A stretch of DNA of 64,000 bases, taken from positions 62,001-126,000 of the forward strand of contig NZ_PPQD01000017.1 of the NCBI RefSeq assembly GCF_002901825.1, given 5' to 3'. Numbering within the stretch: position 1 is the stretch's first letter; each line of letters begins with the position of its first letter. The notes beneath the pieces are model-generated. The model was not told where the DNA came from. It made no database searches and was given only the letters and a program-made list of their open reading frames with translations. Origin of the DNA: Mammaliicoccus sciuri. GTDB taxonomy: Bacteria; Bacillota; Bacilli; Staphylococcales; Staphylococcaceae. Of the stretch, positions 20,244 to 29,970 are shown piece after piece. The position numbers were made by a program, and so were the translations under genes.

Positions 20244-21665
20244 ATGAATAAATGGACAAAGATAATCATATCGATTATATTAATCGCACCACTTTTTAGT
20301 AGCTATGTTTTTGCGAAAGAGAAAGAATACGAGGATGTTAAATACCCTAGAATTTATAGTTTAGTGGTTGATCGTTTTATGAATGGAAATAACGACAACA
20401 ATAAGATGATTAAAAATAATAATCAATCGAATGATTTACCACTTGGAGGGGATTTCCAAGGGATTGAATCAAAGCTAGACTATATTCATGATATGGGATT
20501 TAATACGATACATATTTCACCAGTCTTTTCACATGATCAGAAAGATTTTTTAGGATATAAAGTGAAAAACTATGATGATATCGACAAAGTTCTAGGTGGA
20601 GAAAAAGCATTTAAATCATTAGTTGATAAAGTACATAATAAAGATATGAAAATCATCGTTGATATGCCAGTTACATATACAGATGAATTTAAGCAATTTA
20701 CAGATGGTGATTTAAATCAAATTCAAAAATCATATTTCAAGAATGATCAGTTCATAGATTTAAAGAATAGTGAGAATCAAAGTATTTACAAAGCGAAAGT
20801 TAAAAATTTTGTTGATAAATATCATATCGATGGTGTTTCGATGAATATCGTTCAAGATGGTATAGATGCTGAAGCGTTCCTACCAGAAGGATTGGATACA
20901 TACGGCATCATAAATAAAGACGGTATAAACGTAAAGAACTTTAAACATTTATCGACAAATGCAACTCGTACCGCTATTCAAAATGCATTTAAAACTGAAA
21001 ATACTGAAATTCCTACTTATAATCAGAAAGGTGAAGTACTCATTGCAGATACTTGGTTTACAGAACGTTTCACAAAACATGCTGCAGATGAGAACAAATT
21101 CCCTGGAACACGTATTAAACAATTAATGACATATATGTGGGGATATAAAGGTCCAGTTATGATGAACTATGGTACAGAAATAGCTGTAAACGGTTCGAAA
21201 ATCGAAACAATCAATCAGCTACAGAACTTTAGAACGGATAAAGAAGTTATCAAATATTTAGAAAAAATTGCTGATACCTTTAAACAATATCAAGAATTGT
21301 ATGAAGGTAAAGTGAAAGTATTGCCGCATGACAAAGGCACAAACTTGTTTTATTATGACACAAATACAATTGATTATATCTTGAATATTAACGATAGCAG
21401 TAAGTCTAAAAAAGTTACATTAGATGATAAGCTTATTGAAAAAAATAAAATGTTATCGGGTCTTATATTAGGAGATAATATTAAAGGTAAAGATAATCGA
21501 TATGACTTAATTACGGATAGAGAAGAAAGTGAACTATATGCAATAATTAATGAAAGAGGACTGAATAATAGTTATTTAGTAGCAGCAGTACTTGTAATCC
21601 TATTATTTGGATTATTTATCTTCTTAGTATCAAGAAGAAGTAAAAGACATAAGAATAATCAATAA
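20244..21665 (+). CDS. Membrane-anchored alpha-amylase-like (GH13 fold) protein, catalytic residues replaced
   Basis: A 473-residue surface protein. It has a signal peptide (residues 1-24, VFA then KE), an amylase-like barrel, and a C-terminal membrane segment (about 445-465) followed by RRSKRHK. The barrel start is typical (RIYSLVVDRFMNG, LGGDFQGIESKLDYIHDMGFNTIHISPVF). The catalytic regions are degenerate: the first region reads VDMPVTYT (D140, no Asn-His), the nucleophile region is DGVSMNIV (N201 where Asp is expected, and no Arg), and the acid/base region is IADTW (D269 instead of Glu). It may bind glycans without cleaving them. GAGGG precedes the ATG. Confidence 0.78.
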   Translation: MNKWTKIIISIILIAPLFSSYVFAKEKEYEDVKYPRIYSLVVDRFMNGNNDNNKMIKNNNQSNDLPLGGDFQGIESKLDYIHDMGFNTIHISPVFSHDQKDFLGYKVKNYDDIDKVLGGEKAFKSLVDKVHNKDMKIIVDMPVTYTDEFKQFTDGDLNQIQKSYFKNDQFIDLKNSENQSIYKAKVKNFVDKYHIDGVSMNIVQDGIDAEAFLPEGLDTYGIINKDGINVKNFKHLSTNATRTAIQNAFKTENTEIPTYNQKGEVLIADTWFTERFTKHAADENKFPGTRIKQLMTYMWGYKGPVMMNYGTEIAVNGSKIETINQLQNFRTDKEVIKYLEKIADTFKQYQELYEGKVKVLPHDKGTNLFYYDTNTIDYILNINDSSKSKKVTLDDKLIEKNKMLSGLILGDNIKGKDNRYDLITDREESELYAIINERGLNNSYLVAAVLVILLFGLFIFLVSRRSKRHKNNQ

Positions 21666-21670
21666 TTTGT

Positions 21671-21702
21671 AAAGCTGGGACATCCGTGTCCCAGCTTTTT
21701 TC
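21671..21702 (+). terminator. Strong terminator after the amylase-like gene
   Basis: An 11-bp perfect stem (21671-21681 with 21688-21698) with loop ATCCGT and a T-run. Confidence 0.9.
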
Positions 21703-21734
21703 ATTGTTAGAAGTAGTAAGGGGTGTGTTTCTGT

Positions 21735-21983
21735 ACCGATAAAATAAATTACCGGTCCAGAAATCAGAAATATGGACCGATAAAAATAATTATCGACCCG
21801 AAAACGGGATTACCAGGCCGATAAAAATAATTATCGACCCGAAAACGGGATTACCAGGCCGATAATAAAATTTATCGACCCGAAAACGGGATTACCAGGC
21901 CGATAAAATAAATTAGCGACCCGAAAACAGGATTACCAGGCCGATAAAATAAATTAGCGACCTGAAAACATCATTTTCAGGTC
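21735..21983. repeat. 41-bp tandem repeat array, mostly type 2 (six units)
   Basis: The CCGAT of successive units starts at 21736, 21777, 21818, 21859, 21900 and 21941, always 41 bases apart. The first unit is of the 8-kb type (ACCGATAAA ... TTACCGGTCCAGAAA). The next units carry two small palindromes: CGATAA...TTATCG and CCCGAAAACGGG with a four-A loop. The array fills the gap between the convergent amylase-like and cdr genes. The final part (CGACCTGAAAACATCATTTTCAGGTCG) forms a long stem that could terminate cdr. Confidence 0.88.
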
Positions 21984-22006
21984 GCTCTACTAATATTTAC
22001 ATGCTT

Positions 22007-23338
22007 TTATTTTGATTGTGCTTTATAACCAATCATATTTACAATATCTTTTGGACTAGAGAATGGTGGTGCATAAGCGATCTCGATATCACGTAGTTCG
22101 TCTACTGTTAGGTTTCCTATTATTGCTGTAGATATGATATCGATTCGTTTGTCAGCACCATCTTTACCGACTGCACATGCACGTAATATTTTGCGTGTTG
22201 CTTTATCAAAATAAACACGTAATGTAAGTGGTTCGGCACTTGGATAATAGCCAGCATGTTGTTTTTGAGTTTGTTCAACTACCTCATAATCATAATTTGA
22301 GAGTTCACTTTCTGAAACGCCAACACTGCCTAATGCATAATCAAACATTTTTACAATATTTGTACCAAGTAAACCTTTGAAAGTGGCTTTAGAACTTGAT
22401 GATTTTGATGTAATGTTTTCGGCGATTAATGCTGCTGCTCTATGGGCACCCCAAGCTAAAGTAACACTAGTTGGTTTCTTTGTATGTCTATAGAATGTTT
22501 CGATTACATCACCTAATGCATATACATCTTCTAAATTCGTTTCGAAATATTCATTTACTGAGATATAGCCTTTTTCATTTAATTTAAGTGAAGATGATTT
22601 TAACCAATCACTATTCGGTTCAATTCCGACTCCAGTTATGACTAAATCATATGATTCTGTTTTCCCAGATTTAAAAGTTACTTCTCGTCCTGAAATATCT
22701 GCAATTTCTTCATTTAATCTATATGGAATATGTCTTTTTTCTAACTCATCAAATATGACTTTATTTAAATCTTTATCCATACTCTTATTAATGTGGTCGC
22801 TACGATGAATCAAAGTTGTCTGGATATTTCTATTATATAAATTCTCCAAAATTTCTAGACTCACATAACCAGCACCGACAATTAATGCTGATTGGACATT
22901 TTCTTTTTGAATAAAGTCTTCTATTTTGTCAGTATCTACTAAGTTTCTTAATGTAAATACACGGTCAGATTGAAAACCTAAATGTCTTGCACGACAACCC
23001 GGACTTAAAATAAGTTTGTCATATGCATCTTCAAAAATTTCGCCAGTTTCATGATTTTTAATCGCGATTGTTTTTTTAGTATCATTTAATTCAATGGCTT
23101 CGTGATACGTTTTGACTGTAATATGTTTTTTGTCTTTAAATTGTTCAGGTGTCGCTGATAACATCATATTTCTATCTTCTACAACTTCTCCTAAATAATA
23201 GGGAAGGCCACAGTTTGCAAAGCTCATATCTCTATCTTTTTCATAAACTGTAATGTCACTATCCGGATCAAGTCGTCGAATTTGCGATGCAACTGTTGCG
23301 CCTCCAGCAACTGCACCGATTACGATAATTTTAGCCAC
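22007..23338 (-). CDS. cdr: CoA-disulfide reductase
   Basis: A 443-residue flavoprotein of the pyridine nucleotide-disulfide oxidoreductase class, which reduces CoA disulfide with NADPH and maintains the CoA thiol pool that replaces glutathione in staphylococci. The N-terminal FAD motif is [10 protein letters not shown], and the single catalytic cysteine C43 lies in [12 protein letters not shown]. The NAD(P) Rossmann motif is VGAGYVSLE and the second FAD motif is VYALGDV. It is last in a minus-strand group with DegV (6-base gap) and HAD genes. Confidence 0.94.
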   Translation of the reverse strand: MAKIIVIGAVAGGATVASQIRRLDPDSDITVYEKDRDMSFANCGLPYYLGEVVEDRNMMLSATPEQFKDKKHITVKTYHEAIELNDTKKTIAIKNHETGEIFEDAYDKLILSPGCRARHLGFQSDRVFTLRNLVDTDKIEDFIQKENVQSALIVGAGYVSLEILENLYNRNIQTTLIHRSDHINKSMDKDLNKVIFDELEKRHIPYRLNEEIADISGREVTFKSGKTESYDLVITGVGIEPNSDWLKSSSLKLNEKGYISVNEYFETNLEDVYALGDVIETFYRHTKKPTSVTLAWGAHRAAALIAENITSKSSSSKATFKGLLGTNIVKMFDYALGSVGVSESELSNYDYEVVEQTQKQHAGYYPSAEPLTLRVYFDKATRKILRACAVGKDGADKRIDIISTAIIGNLTVDELRDIEIAYAPPFSSPKDIVNMIGYKAQSK

Positions 23339-23344
23339 TTACCA

Positions 23345-24190
23345 TCACTCCTTATAATAGAATATAGCGACTGTGCCACTACCAGTATGTGAACATATAA
23401 CTGGGCCAATATTTGAAATGACAACATCTTGAGGTGAAAGTGATGATTGTATCAGTGCTTTAATTTTTTCAGCTTCTTCAATATCATCAGCATGTGTCAT
23501 ATAAATAATATCATCAGAGTAATCACTATTTTCGTTTTGCATTTTATCTATAATGGCATGCCATAATTTTTTAGAACCACGATATTTCTCAATCGGAACA
23601 AGTTTGCCTTCTTCAACATGAAGAAGTGGCTTGATATTTAATAAGTTACCTAAAAATGCTTGTCCTTTAGAAAGTCTGCCACCACTTGCTAAATAGTTTA
23701 AATCTTTAACTGTAAATAGGTGTCTAATTTTATCAATGCGTTCTTTAATATAAGCATCAAGCTCTTCAAAAGTGTATGACTGTTCAATTTTATCTTGTAC
23801 ATCGAGAATTAATTTACCGCATCCCATTGATGCACTTAGTGTGTCGTATATTGTTAAATCAAGGTCTGGGTATGTTTCTTTCACTTGTTCTTTAACTAAA
23901 CAAGCCGTTTGATATGTCCCGCTTAAAGCACTACTAAAAGCTAAGTAAATGGCTTTTTCTTTCTTTTCAGCAACTTCAGTAAATACTTTTGTCATTTGTT
24001 CCATAGTAGCTTGATTCGTTTTTGGATGTTTATTGTTTTTGATTGCTGCTAATACTTCTTCGTTTGAGATTTCATATTGATCAACTTTATTTTGATCATC
24101 AATGACAATTCCGAAAGGTAAGAAGTAAAATCCTTTTTCTTCAATTTGAGATAACGTTATATCTGAACCACTATCTACTATCATTTTCAT
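23345..24190 (-). CDS. DegV family fatty-acid-binding protein
   Basis: A 281-residue DegV-fold protein. It begins MKMIVDSGSDITLSQ, with conserved AFSSALSGTYQTA, DTLSASMGCG and LNYLASGGRLSKGQ. DegV proteins bind fatty acids, and some (FakB) present them to a fatty acid kinase. Whether this one is a FakB is unknown; staphylococci have dedicated FakB genes elsewhere. It lies between a HAD phosphatase and cdr with gaps of 12 and 6 bases, so these three are probably one operon. Confidence 0.88.
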   Translation of the reverse strand: MKMIVDSGSDITLSQIEEKGFYFLPFGIVIDDQNKVDQYEISNEEVLAAIKNNKHPKTNQATMEQMTKVFTEVAEKKEKAIYLAFSSALSGTYQTACLVKEQVKETYPDLDLTIYDTLSASMGCGKLILDVQDKIEQSYTFEELDAYIKERIDKIRHLFTVKDLNYLASGGRLSKGQAFLGNLLNIKPLLHVEEGKLVPIEKYRGSKKLWHAIIDKMQNENSDYSDDIIYMTHADDIEEAEKIKALIQSSLSPQDVVISNIGPVICSHTGSGTVAIFYYKE

Positions 24191-24202
24191 GTAAAAACCC
24201 CC

Positions 24203-25015
24203 TTACATATTTAAGTCAAAATGTTTGTTTAAGTATTTTCCGATACCATCATTATTATTAGTGTCTGTAACTTCTGTTGCAATTTCTTTAAGTTCTGGAA
24301 TAGCATTTCCCATTGCGATACCATAATTGGCAAATTGAATCATTTCAAAATCATTATCTTCATCACCAAAAGCAATAATATTATCAAAATCTATATCTAA
24401 ATATTCAGCGACATATTTTACCGCTTTACCTTTGTTAATACCCTTTTTAACAATTTCAATAACAGGAAATGGAGCACCCCAACGACGATGTTCTATAAAT
24501 TCAGCATAGTGCTTATTTAAATGTCTTTTAATACGTGGAATCTCACTTTCTTCTGCTTGAATTAATAGACTCGTAGGAGATTCAGGAAGTAATTGATCAA
24601 GTTCTCCATATTTTATTTCAGAATTACCCATGCTAAATCCTTCAAATAGTGATTGATCATAGTTGTTGATATACACTTGGTCTTTAACTTCAGCAATAAT
24701 ATTTTTAATATCAAGTTGACTAATATCTTTATAAATTTTGTATGCGATACGAGTATCAAATTGCTCATGTTTCGTTGGGAACCTATTATCTGTTGGATGA
24801 TGAATATAAGCACCATTAAAATTAATGATAGGGGTATTCATATTCATTGCATTGTAATAATCCACACTTGCTCGATATGGTCTACCAGTTGAAATCATAA
24901 TTTCATGACCGGATTTTTTTAAATACTGTAATACTCTTTTAGTAAAAGGTGAGATGCGCTTTTCATCGTTTAACAATGTGCCATCTAAATCTAAACAAAT
25001 TAAATGTTTTTCCAT
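24203..25015 (-). CDS. Cof-type HAD phosphatase
   Basis: A 270-residue haloacid dehalogenase-like hydrolase with a C2B (Cof) cap. HAD motif I is DLDGTLL (D9 nucleophile, D11), motif II ISTGRP, motif III near the lysine of GINKGKAV, and motif IV FGDEDNDFEM. Cof-type enzymes dephosphorylate sugar phosphates, FMN or PLP; the specificity cannot be read. First gene of the HAD-DegV-cdr group. Confidence 0.88.
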   Translation of the reverse strand: MEKHLICLDLDGTLLNDEKRISPFTKRVLQYLKKSGHEIMISTGRPYRASVDYYNAMNMNTPIINFNGAYIHHPTDNRFPTKHEQFDTRIAYKIYKDISQLDIKNIIAEVKDQVYINNYDQSLFEGFSMGNSEIKYGELDQLLPESPTSLLIQAEESEIPRIKRHLNKHYAEFIEHRRWGAPFPVIEIVKKGINKGKAVKYVAEYLDIDFDNIIAFGDEDNDFEMIQFANYGIAMGNAIPELKEIATEVTDTNNNDGIGKYLNKHFDLNM

Positions 25016-25135
25016 ATCGATAACTCCTTACCATTTTTTCTTTATGATACATACAATAATATCATATCATTTTCTTTAACCCATGCTTTAAATTTGATAT
25101 ATTATATATAGTAACTTTTAGAATGAGGTGAAAAT

Positions 25136-25444
25136 ATGGAAGAAGCAATGAAAGATAGTATTATCGGTGCACTTGAAAATGTAATTGACCCTGAACTAGG
25201 AATTGACATAGTTAACTTAGGTCTTGTATATAACGTTGACTTAGACGACGAAGGATTATGCACAGTAGAAATGACTTTAACTTCTATGGGTTGTCCAATG
25301 GGGCCACAAATTATAGATCAGGTTAAAACTGCATTAGCAGAATTACCTGAAATTAAAGAAACAGAAGTTAACATTGTCTGGAATCCACCATGGGGCAAAG
25401 ACAAAATGTCACGTTACGCTAAAATTGCATTAGGTGTAAGCTAA
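25136..25444 (+). CDS. sufT: SufT-type Fe-S cluster maturation factor (DUF59/MIP18 family)
   Basis: A 102-residue DUF59 protein. It contains NVIDPELGIDIVNLGLVY and the family's conserved cysteine in TSMGCPMGPQI, close to staphylococcal SufT throughout. SufT helps mature Fe-S proteins under high demand. The ATG follows GAGGTG. It has its own terminator and lies divergent from the HAD gene. Confidence 0.92.
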   Translation: MEEAMKDSIIGALENVIDPELGIDIVNLGLVYNVDLDDEGLCTVEMTLTSMGCPMGPQIIDQVKTALAELPEIKETEVNIVWNPPWGKDKMSRYAKIALGVS

Positions 25445-25453
25445 AAGTAATCA

Positions 25454-25502
25454 AAAAGCAGTAGAGCATCATGTTTAGAACATGCATCTCTACTGCTTTT
25501 GT
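25454..25502. terminator. Terminator between sufT and the small membrane protein gene
   Basis: AAAAGCAGTAGA pairs with TCTCTACTGCTTTT, with an inner CATG/CATG stem and T- and A-runs on both sides, so it can work on both strands. Confidence 0.8.
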
Positions 25503-25525
25503 TGTTTATAGTTACTTGAATGAAA

Positions 25526-25717
25526 TTAATTATTAGTAGACTTTGTTTTCTTATACTTATCTGAAATCAAAGCATAAATGATATAAAATATAACGAATAT
25601 CAATATGATAGTAGTAACAGGATTCAAAGGCTTGTTATTAAAAATGGCATTATAAAATAAATCTATAGAATAGGCTAAACAACATAAACCTAGAATAATC
25701 CAGATTAAGTTTTTCAT
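25526..25717 (-). CDS. Small two-pass membrane protein, unknown function
   Basis: A 63-residue protein with two hydrophobic segments (about residues 4-22 and 34-52) and a basic, polar C-terminus (SDKYKKTKSTNN). An AAGGAGG site precedes the ATG with good spacing, which supports it as real. I do not recognise a family. It lies between sufT and the fnr-like gene. Confidence 0.65.
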   Translation of the reverse strand: MKNLIWIILGLCCLAYSIDLFYNAIFNNKPLNPVTTIILIFVIFYIIYALISDKYKKTKSTNN

Positions 25718-25759
25718 TGATATCCTCCTTATTGAATAAAGGTTTTAAAATCTTAATAC

Positions 25760-26452
25760 TTATTCTATCCTACATATAGATAAAGGACAATTTTCGCAAT
25801 TGATGGCTCTCTTTAAATAATCTAAGTCGTGTATGGTGATTTTTTTATGATTGATGGAGACGATTTTCTCTTTCTTTAAATTACTCAACATACGGTTAAC
25901 ACTTTCTCTTGTTACATTACAAAAATTGGCTAATTCATGATTTGTTAAATCTACATTGATCAAAATGCTATTACCACCTTGTATGCCATAGGTATTTGCT
26001 AATTTAATCAATATCGAATAGAACGCACCCGTTTTCCCAAGTGTATAGACATCTCTAATTTGATATTCATTTTTTTCGTTTTCATTCTGTACCCATAGTA
26101 ACCATTCATATTTAAGCACTTCATCGTTTAAAATGGCTTCTTCGAATTGTACTTTAGGAATACTAAATACGACAGCTGCTTCTTTTACTCTTGCTGAAAG
26201 GCTATGTGTCTTTCTTCCACAAAATAATGTTGTCGACCCGAAAATACTATGCCTGCCTAATAGTTTAGTATTAAATTCTTTCCCGTCTTCCATTACGCGA
26301 TGTGTAATGACTTTTCCCTCTACAATTACATAAATATGATTACATAAGTCTCCAGTATGGTATATATAATGGTGGGCATCAAAATGGTGTCGTTGACCAT
26401 GTTGAATTATATACTCAATAATTGAAGTTGCTTCTGTATATGTAGTTTGCAA
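25760..26452 (-). CDS. fnr: Crp/Fnr family regulator with C-terminal Fe-S-type cysteines
   Basis: A 230-residue Crp/Fnr regulator. It has a cyclic-nucleotide-binding-like domain (IYVIVEGKVITHRV, LLGRHSIFGSTTLFCG), a dimer helix, and a winged helix-turn-helix (LTNHELANFCNVTRESVNRMLSNLKKEK). The C-terminus is CENCPLSIC, cysteines C219-x2-C222-x4-C227. This spacing is the same as in Bacillus subtilis Fnr, where three C-terminal cysteines (C227, C230, C235) plus an aspartate hold a [4Fe-4S] cluster that senses oxygen. I infer an anaerobic regulator. The start is TTG at 26452, preceded by AGGGGAAGTGA. It could also be an ArcR-like regulator; the symbol is an inference. Confidence 0.75.
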   Translation of the reverse strand: MQTTYTEATSIIEYIIQHGQRHHFDAHHYIYHTGDLCNHIYVIVEGKVITHRVMEDGKEFNTKLLGRHSIFGSTTLFCGRKTHSLSARVKEAAVVFSIPKVQFEEAILNDEVLKYEWLLWVQNENEKNEYQIRDVYTLGKTGAFYSILIKLANTYGIQGGNSILINVDLTNHELANFCNVTRESVNRMLSNLKKEKIVSINHKKITIHDLDYLKRAINCENCPLSICRIE

Positions 26453-26533
26453 AAGATCACTTCCCCTTATGATTTCACTTATAGTTTACCATAAAATGTC
26501 ATAAAAAAGGTTTGTAATTTTGGTGCTTTATAT

Positions 26534-26587
26534 TTGTCAAAGAAGGTCAAAAGGTATATAATCAAATTAAGGTCAAAGATAGTCAAA
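26534..26587 (+). promoter_or_regulatory. clpB promoter with two CtsR boxes
   Basis: TTGTCA (26534-26539), a 17-base spacer and TATAAT (26557-26562). Two CtsR-type tandem heptads: TGTCAAA-GAA-GGTCAAA (26535-26551), which covers the -35 and spacer, and GGTCAAA-GAT-AGTCAAA (26571-26587), which covers the start of transcription. Both fit the RGTCAAANANRGTCAAA operator of the heat-shock repressor CtsR. Confidence 0.9.
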
Positions 26588-26622
26588 CTATTGACCGTTG
26601 AAAATTTAAAGAGGTGATACAT

Positions 26623-29220
26623 TTGGATATTAATCAGATGACATATTCCGTACAAAGTGCAATTGAACAAGCACAACAATTATCACAATCATATCAACTA
26701 CAAAATATTGAAATAGAAGCTGTATTACTAGCAGCATTAAATGAAGATGAAAGTATTTATAAAAGAACGCTTGAAAGAGCAAATATTGATACAGAAATTT
26801 TAAAAGATAAATATGAACAAAAGCTAAAACAATATTCTGTAGTTAAAGGTGATAACGTCCAATATGGACAATATATTTCGCCAAAGCTTAATGAATTATT
26901 TAATAAAGCAGATAAAATTAAAGAAGAAATGCAAGACGACTATATGTCTATGGAGCATATTTTAAAAGCAGCCATCGAAGTTGACCAAACAACAATCGAT
27001 ATGGTAGGCAATAAAAAAGAAGTCGTTAATGAAATTATTAATAAAATAAGAGGAGGGAATCGTGTGACATCACAAAATCCTGAAGTACAATACGAAGCAC
27101 TATCTAAATATGGTAGAGATTTAGTCGAAGAAGTTCGAAAAGGGAAAATGGATCCTGTAATCGGTAGAGATGAGGAAATTCGTAATACGATTCGTATATT
27201 AAGTAGAAAAACTAAAAATAACCCAGTATTAATAGGTGAGCCTGGTGTTGGTAAAACAGCCATTGTAGAAGGACTTGCTCAACGAATTGTTAAAAGAGAT
27301 GTTCCTGAATCACTATTAGATAAAACAATTTTTGAATTAGATTTATCAGCACTAGTAGCTGGTGCCAAATTCCGTGGTGAATTTGAAGAAAGATTAAAAG
27401 CAGTCTTAAAAGAAGTTAAAGAATCTGAAGGAAGAATTTTATTATTCATTGATGAAATTCACATGTTAGTTGGCGCAGGTAAAACAGAAGGTGCAATGGA
27501 TGCAGGTAACATGCTTAAACCAATGTTAGCAAGAGGTGAGTTACATTGTATCGGTGCAACAACTTTAAATGAATATCGTCAATACATTGAAAAAGACTCA
27601 GCATTAGAAAGACGTTTCCAAAAAGTAAGCGTTAAAGAACCTGACTTAGAAGATACTATATCAATTTTAAGAGGTTTGAAAGAAAGATATGAAGTACACC
27701 ATGGTGTTCGTATTCAAGATAGAGCGTTAGTAGCAGCAACGGAATTATCAGATAGATATATTACAGATAGATTCTTACCAGACAAAGCGATAGATTTAGT
27801 AGACCAAGCTTGTGCAACAATACGTACAGAAATGGGTTCTAATCCAACTGAATTAGATGCTGTAAATAGACGTGTCATGCAGTTAGAAATTGAAGAAAAT
27901 GCACTTAAATCAGAATCTGATCAAAGCAGTCAAATTCGTCTAGAAGAATTACAAAAAGAATTAGCCGATGAAAAAGAAAAACAACAACAATTACAAAGTA
28001 AAGTTGAACAAGAGAAAGAACAAATCAAATCATTACAAGATAAAAGAGCAGAATTAGATGAAAGTAAACAAGCGCTCGAAAATGCAGAAAATCAATATGA
28101 TTTAGCTAAAGCAGCAGAACTTAAACACGGAAAAATTCCACAAATAGAAGCAGAATTAAAAGAATTAGAAGAAGCATTTGCTGAAGAAACAGGTTCAGAC
28201 CATGACCGACTTATTAGAGAAGTTGTAACAGATGAAGAAATTGGTTATATCGTCAGTCAATGGACAGGTATTCCAGTATCAAGACTTGTTGAAACTGAAA
28301 GAGAAAAATTACTTAAACTTTCAGACATTCTACATGAAAGAGTTGTCGGTCAAGATGAAGCAGTAGATTTAGTGTCAGATGCTGTTGTAAGAGCAAGAGC
28401 AGGTATTAAAGATCCGAATAGACCAATTGGTAGTTTCTTATTCTTAGGTCCTACTGGTGTCGGTAAAACTGAATTAGCTAAGACATTAGCAGCAACATTA
28501 TTCGATTCTGAAAAACATATGATCAGAATAGATATGAGTGAATATATGGAAAAACACTCTGTAGCACGTTTGATTGGTGCTCCTCCAGGTTATGTAGGTT
28601 ATGAAGAAGGTGGCCAATTAACAGAAGCGGTTAGAAGACAACCATATTCAGTTATTTTATTAGATGAAATTGAAAAAGCACACAATGATGTGTTTAATGT
28701 ACTACTTCAATTATTAGATGAAGGCAGATTGACAGATGCAAAAGGTCGCAGTGTTGATTTTAAAAATACAATTATCATTATGACGAGTAACATTGGATCA
28801 CAATATTTATTAGATGGTGTTACTGAAAATGGTGAAATTGAAGAATCAGCTAAAAAACAAGTGAACGACAGCTTACATGCTTACTTTAAACCAGAAATAT
28901 TAAACAGAATGGACGATATTGTATTATTCAAACCACTTTCTATTAAAGATATGAGTCATATCGTAGATCATATAATTACAAACTTAAACATTCGATTAGT
29001 AGACCAACACATCAAAGTGAGTGTAGATCAAGATGTGAAAGAGTGGATAGCTGAAGAAGCATATGAACCACAATTCGGTGCAAGACCATTGAAACGATTT
29101 GTACAAAGACAAATTGAAACTCCTTTAGCAAGATTAATGATCGGTCAAGAATTAAAAGAAGGTACAATAGTAAACGTACACTTAGTAGATGGTGAAGTTA
29201 AATTTGAAGTAAATGCATAA
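26623..29220 (+). CDS. clpB: ATP-dependent disaggregase ClpB
   Basis: An 865-residue Hsp100 protein that, with DnaK, pulls proteins out of aggregates. Order: N-domain, AAA1 with Walker A GEPGVGKT (from residue 205), a coiled-coil M-domain (about residues 400-530, Glu/Lys/Gln-rich), AAA2 with GPTGVGKT (from residue 609), and C-terminal [15 protein letters not shown] chose TTG at 26623 because GAGGTG lies just upstream and the protein then starts MDINQMTY as in other staphylococci; the GTG at 26614 is part of the ribosome-binding site. Directly preceded by two CtsR boxes. A terminator follows. Confidence 0.96.
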   Translation: MDINQMTYSVQSAIEQAQQLSQSYQLQNIEIEAVLLAALNEDESIYKRTLERANIDTEILKDKYEQKLKQYSVVKGDNVQYGQYISPKLNELFNKADKIKEEMQDDYMSMEHILKAAIEVDQTTIDMVGNKKEVVNEIINKIRGGNRVTSQNPEVQYEALSKYGRDLVEEVRKGKMDPVIGRDEEIRNTIRILSRKTKNNPVLIGEPGVGKTAIVEGLAQRIVKRDVPESLLDKTIFELDLSALVAGAKFRGEFEERLKAVLKEVKESEGRILLFIDEIHMLVGAGKTEGAMDAGNMLKPMLARGELHCIGATTLNEYRQYIEKDSALERRFQKVSVKEPDLEDTISILRGLKERYEVHHGVRIQDRALVAATELSDRYITDRFLPDKAIDLVDQACATIRTEMGSNPTELDAVNRRVMQLEIEENALKSESDQSSQIRLEELQKELADEKEKQQQLQSKVEQEKEQIKSLQDKRAELDESKQALENAENQYDLAKAAELKHGKIPQIEAELKELEEAFAEETGSDHDRLIREVVTDEEIGYIVSQWTGIPVSRLVETEREKLLKLSDILHERVVGQDEAVDLVSDAVVRARAGIKDPNRPIGSFLFLGPTGVGKTELAKTLAATLFDSEKHMIRIDMSEYMEKHSVARLIGAPPGYVGYEEGGQLTEAVRRQPYSVILLDEIEKAHNDVFNVLLQLLDEGRLTDAKGRSVDFKNTIIIMTSNIGSQYLLDGVTENGEIEESAKKQVNDSLHAYFKPEILNRMDDIVLFKPLSIKDMSHIVDHIITNLNIRLVDQHIKVSVDQDVKEWIAEEAYEPQFGARPLKRFVQRQIETPLARLMIGQELKEGTIVNVHLVDGEVKFEVNA

Positions 29221-29225
29221 TAATG

Positions 29226-29256
29226 AATCCCGTCATGTAATTGGCGGGATTTTTTT
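29226..29256 (+). terminator. Terminator of clpB
   Basis: AATCCCGTCATGTAATTGG pairs back through GGCGGGATT and ends in seven Ts. It resembles the terminator at 29971. Confidence 0.75.
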
Positions 29257-29280
29257 GGTGATGTGTATAAGATAGTTAAG

Positions 29281-29935
29281 AAGTAATTAGCAAGTTAGGA
29301 GAGAAGTGCAAATAATGAGTGTGTTATTAGCAAGTTTGGTTAGAAGTGCAAATACTGAGGACGTTATTAGCAAGTTTGGATAGAAGTGCAAATACTGAGG
29401 ACGTTATTAGCAAGTTTGGTTAGAAGTGCAAATAACGAGTGTCTTAGTAACACTTCGGCTGAGTTTTGTAACTATGGATATCCTTAGTAACACTTCGACC
29501 GATTTTTGTAAATATAGCCGCTCTTAGTAACACTTCGGCCGAGTTTTGTAAATATAGCGGTCTGTAGTAACACTTCGGCTGAGTTTTGTAACTATGGGTA
29601 TCCTTAGTAACACTTCGACCGAGTTTTGTAAATATAGCCGCTCTTAGTAACACTTCGGCCGAGTTTTGTAAATATAGCGGTCTGTAGTAACACTTCGACC
29701 GAGTTTTGTAAATATAGCCGCTCTTAGTAACACTTCGACCGAGTTCTGTAATTATAGCCGCCCATAGTAACACTTCGACCGAGTTTTGTAAATATAGCCG
29801 CCCTTAGTAACAGTTCAGCCAAGTTTTGTAAATAACTCCCTCGTTGTGAAGAAGTTTGGTAAGAAGTGTTCACAACGCCCCCGTTATGAACGAGTTTGGT
29901 AAGAAGTGTTCACAACGCCCACGTTCACACGTTGA
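29281..29935. repeat. Composite 40-bp tandem repeat array (about 16 units, orientation switches)
   Basis: Three blocks keep one 40-base register. Block A (29281-29440): four units with ATTAGCAAGTTTGGTTAGAA. Block B (29444-29843): ten units beginning TTAGTAACACTTCG at 29444, 29484 and every 40 bases to 29804. Block C (about 29844-29930): two units with AGTTTGGTAAGAAGTG. Read on the minus strand, block B contains AAAACTCGGCCGAAGTGTTA, which aligns with the AGTTTGGTnAGAAGTG of blocks A and C, so B looks inverted. It fills most of the 783 bases between convergent clpB and the YjzD-like gene. The 109-residue open frame in it is a repeat artefact. Confidence 0.88.
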
Positions 29936-29970
29936 ATATCAGCTAAAAATTATATAGTTGATGACAAACA

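Noticed and set aside
29444-29773. 109-residue minus-strand open frame with repeated YKTxxKCYYRPLYLQNSAE segments
   Set aside because: A 40-bp repeat read in three frames gives a 40-residue repeat; no ribosome-binding site or family.
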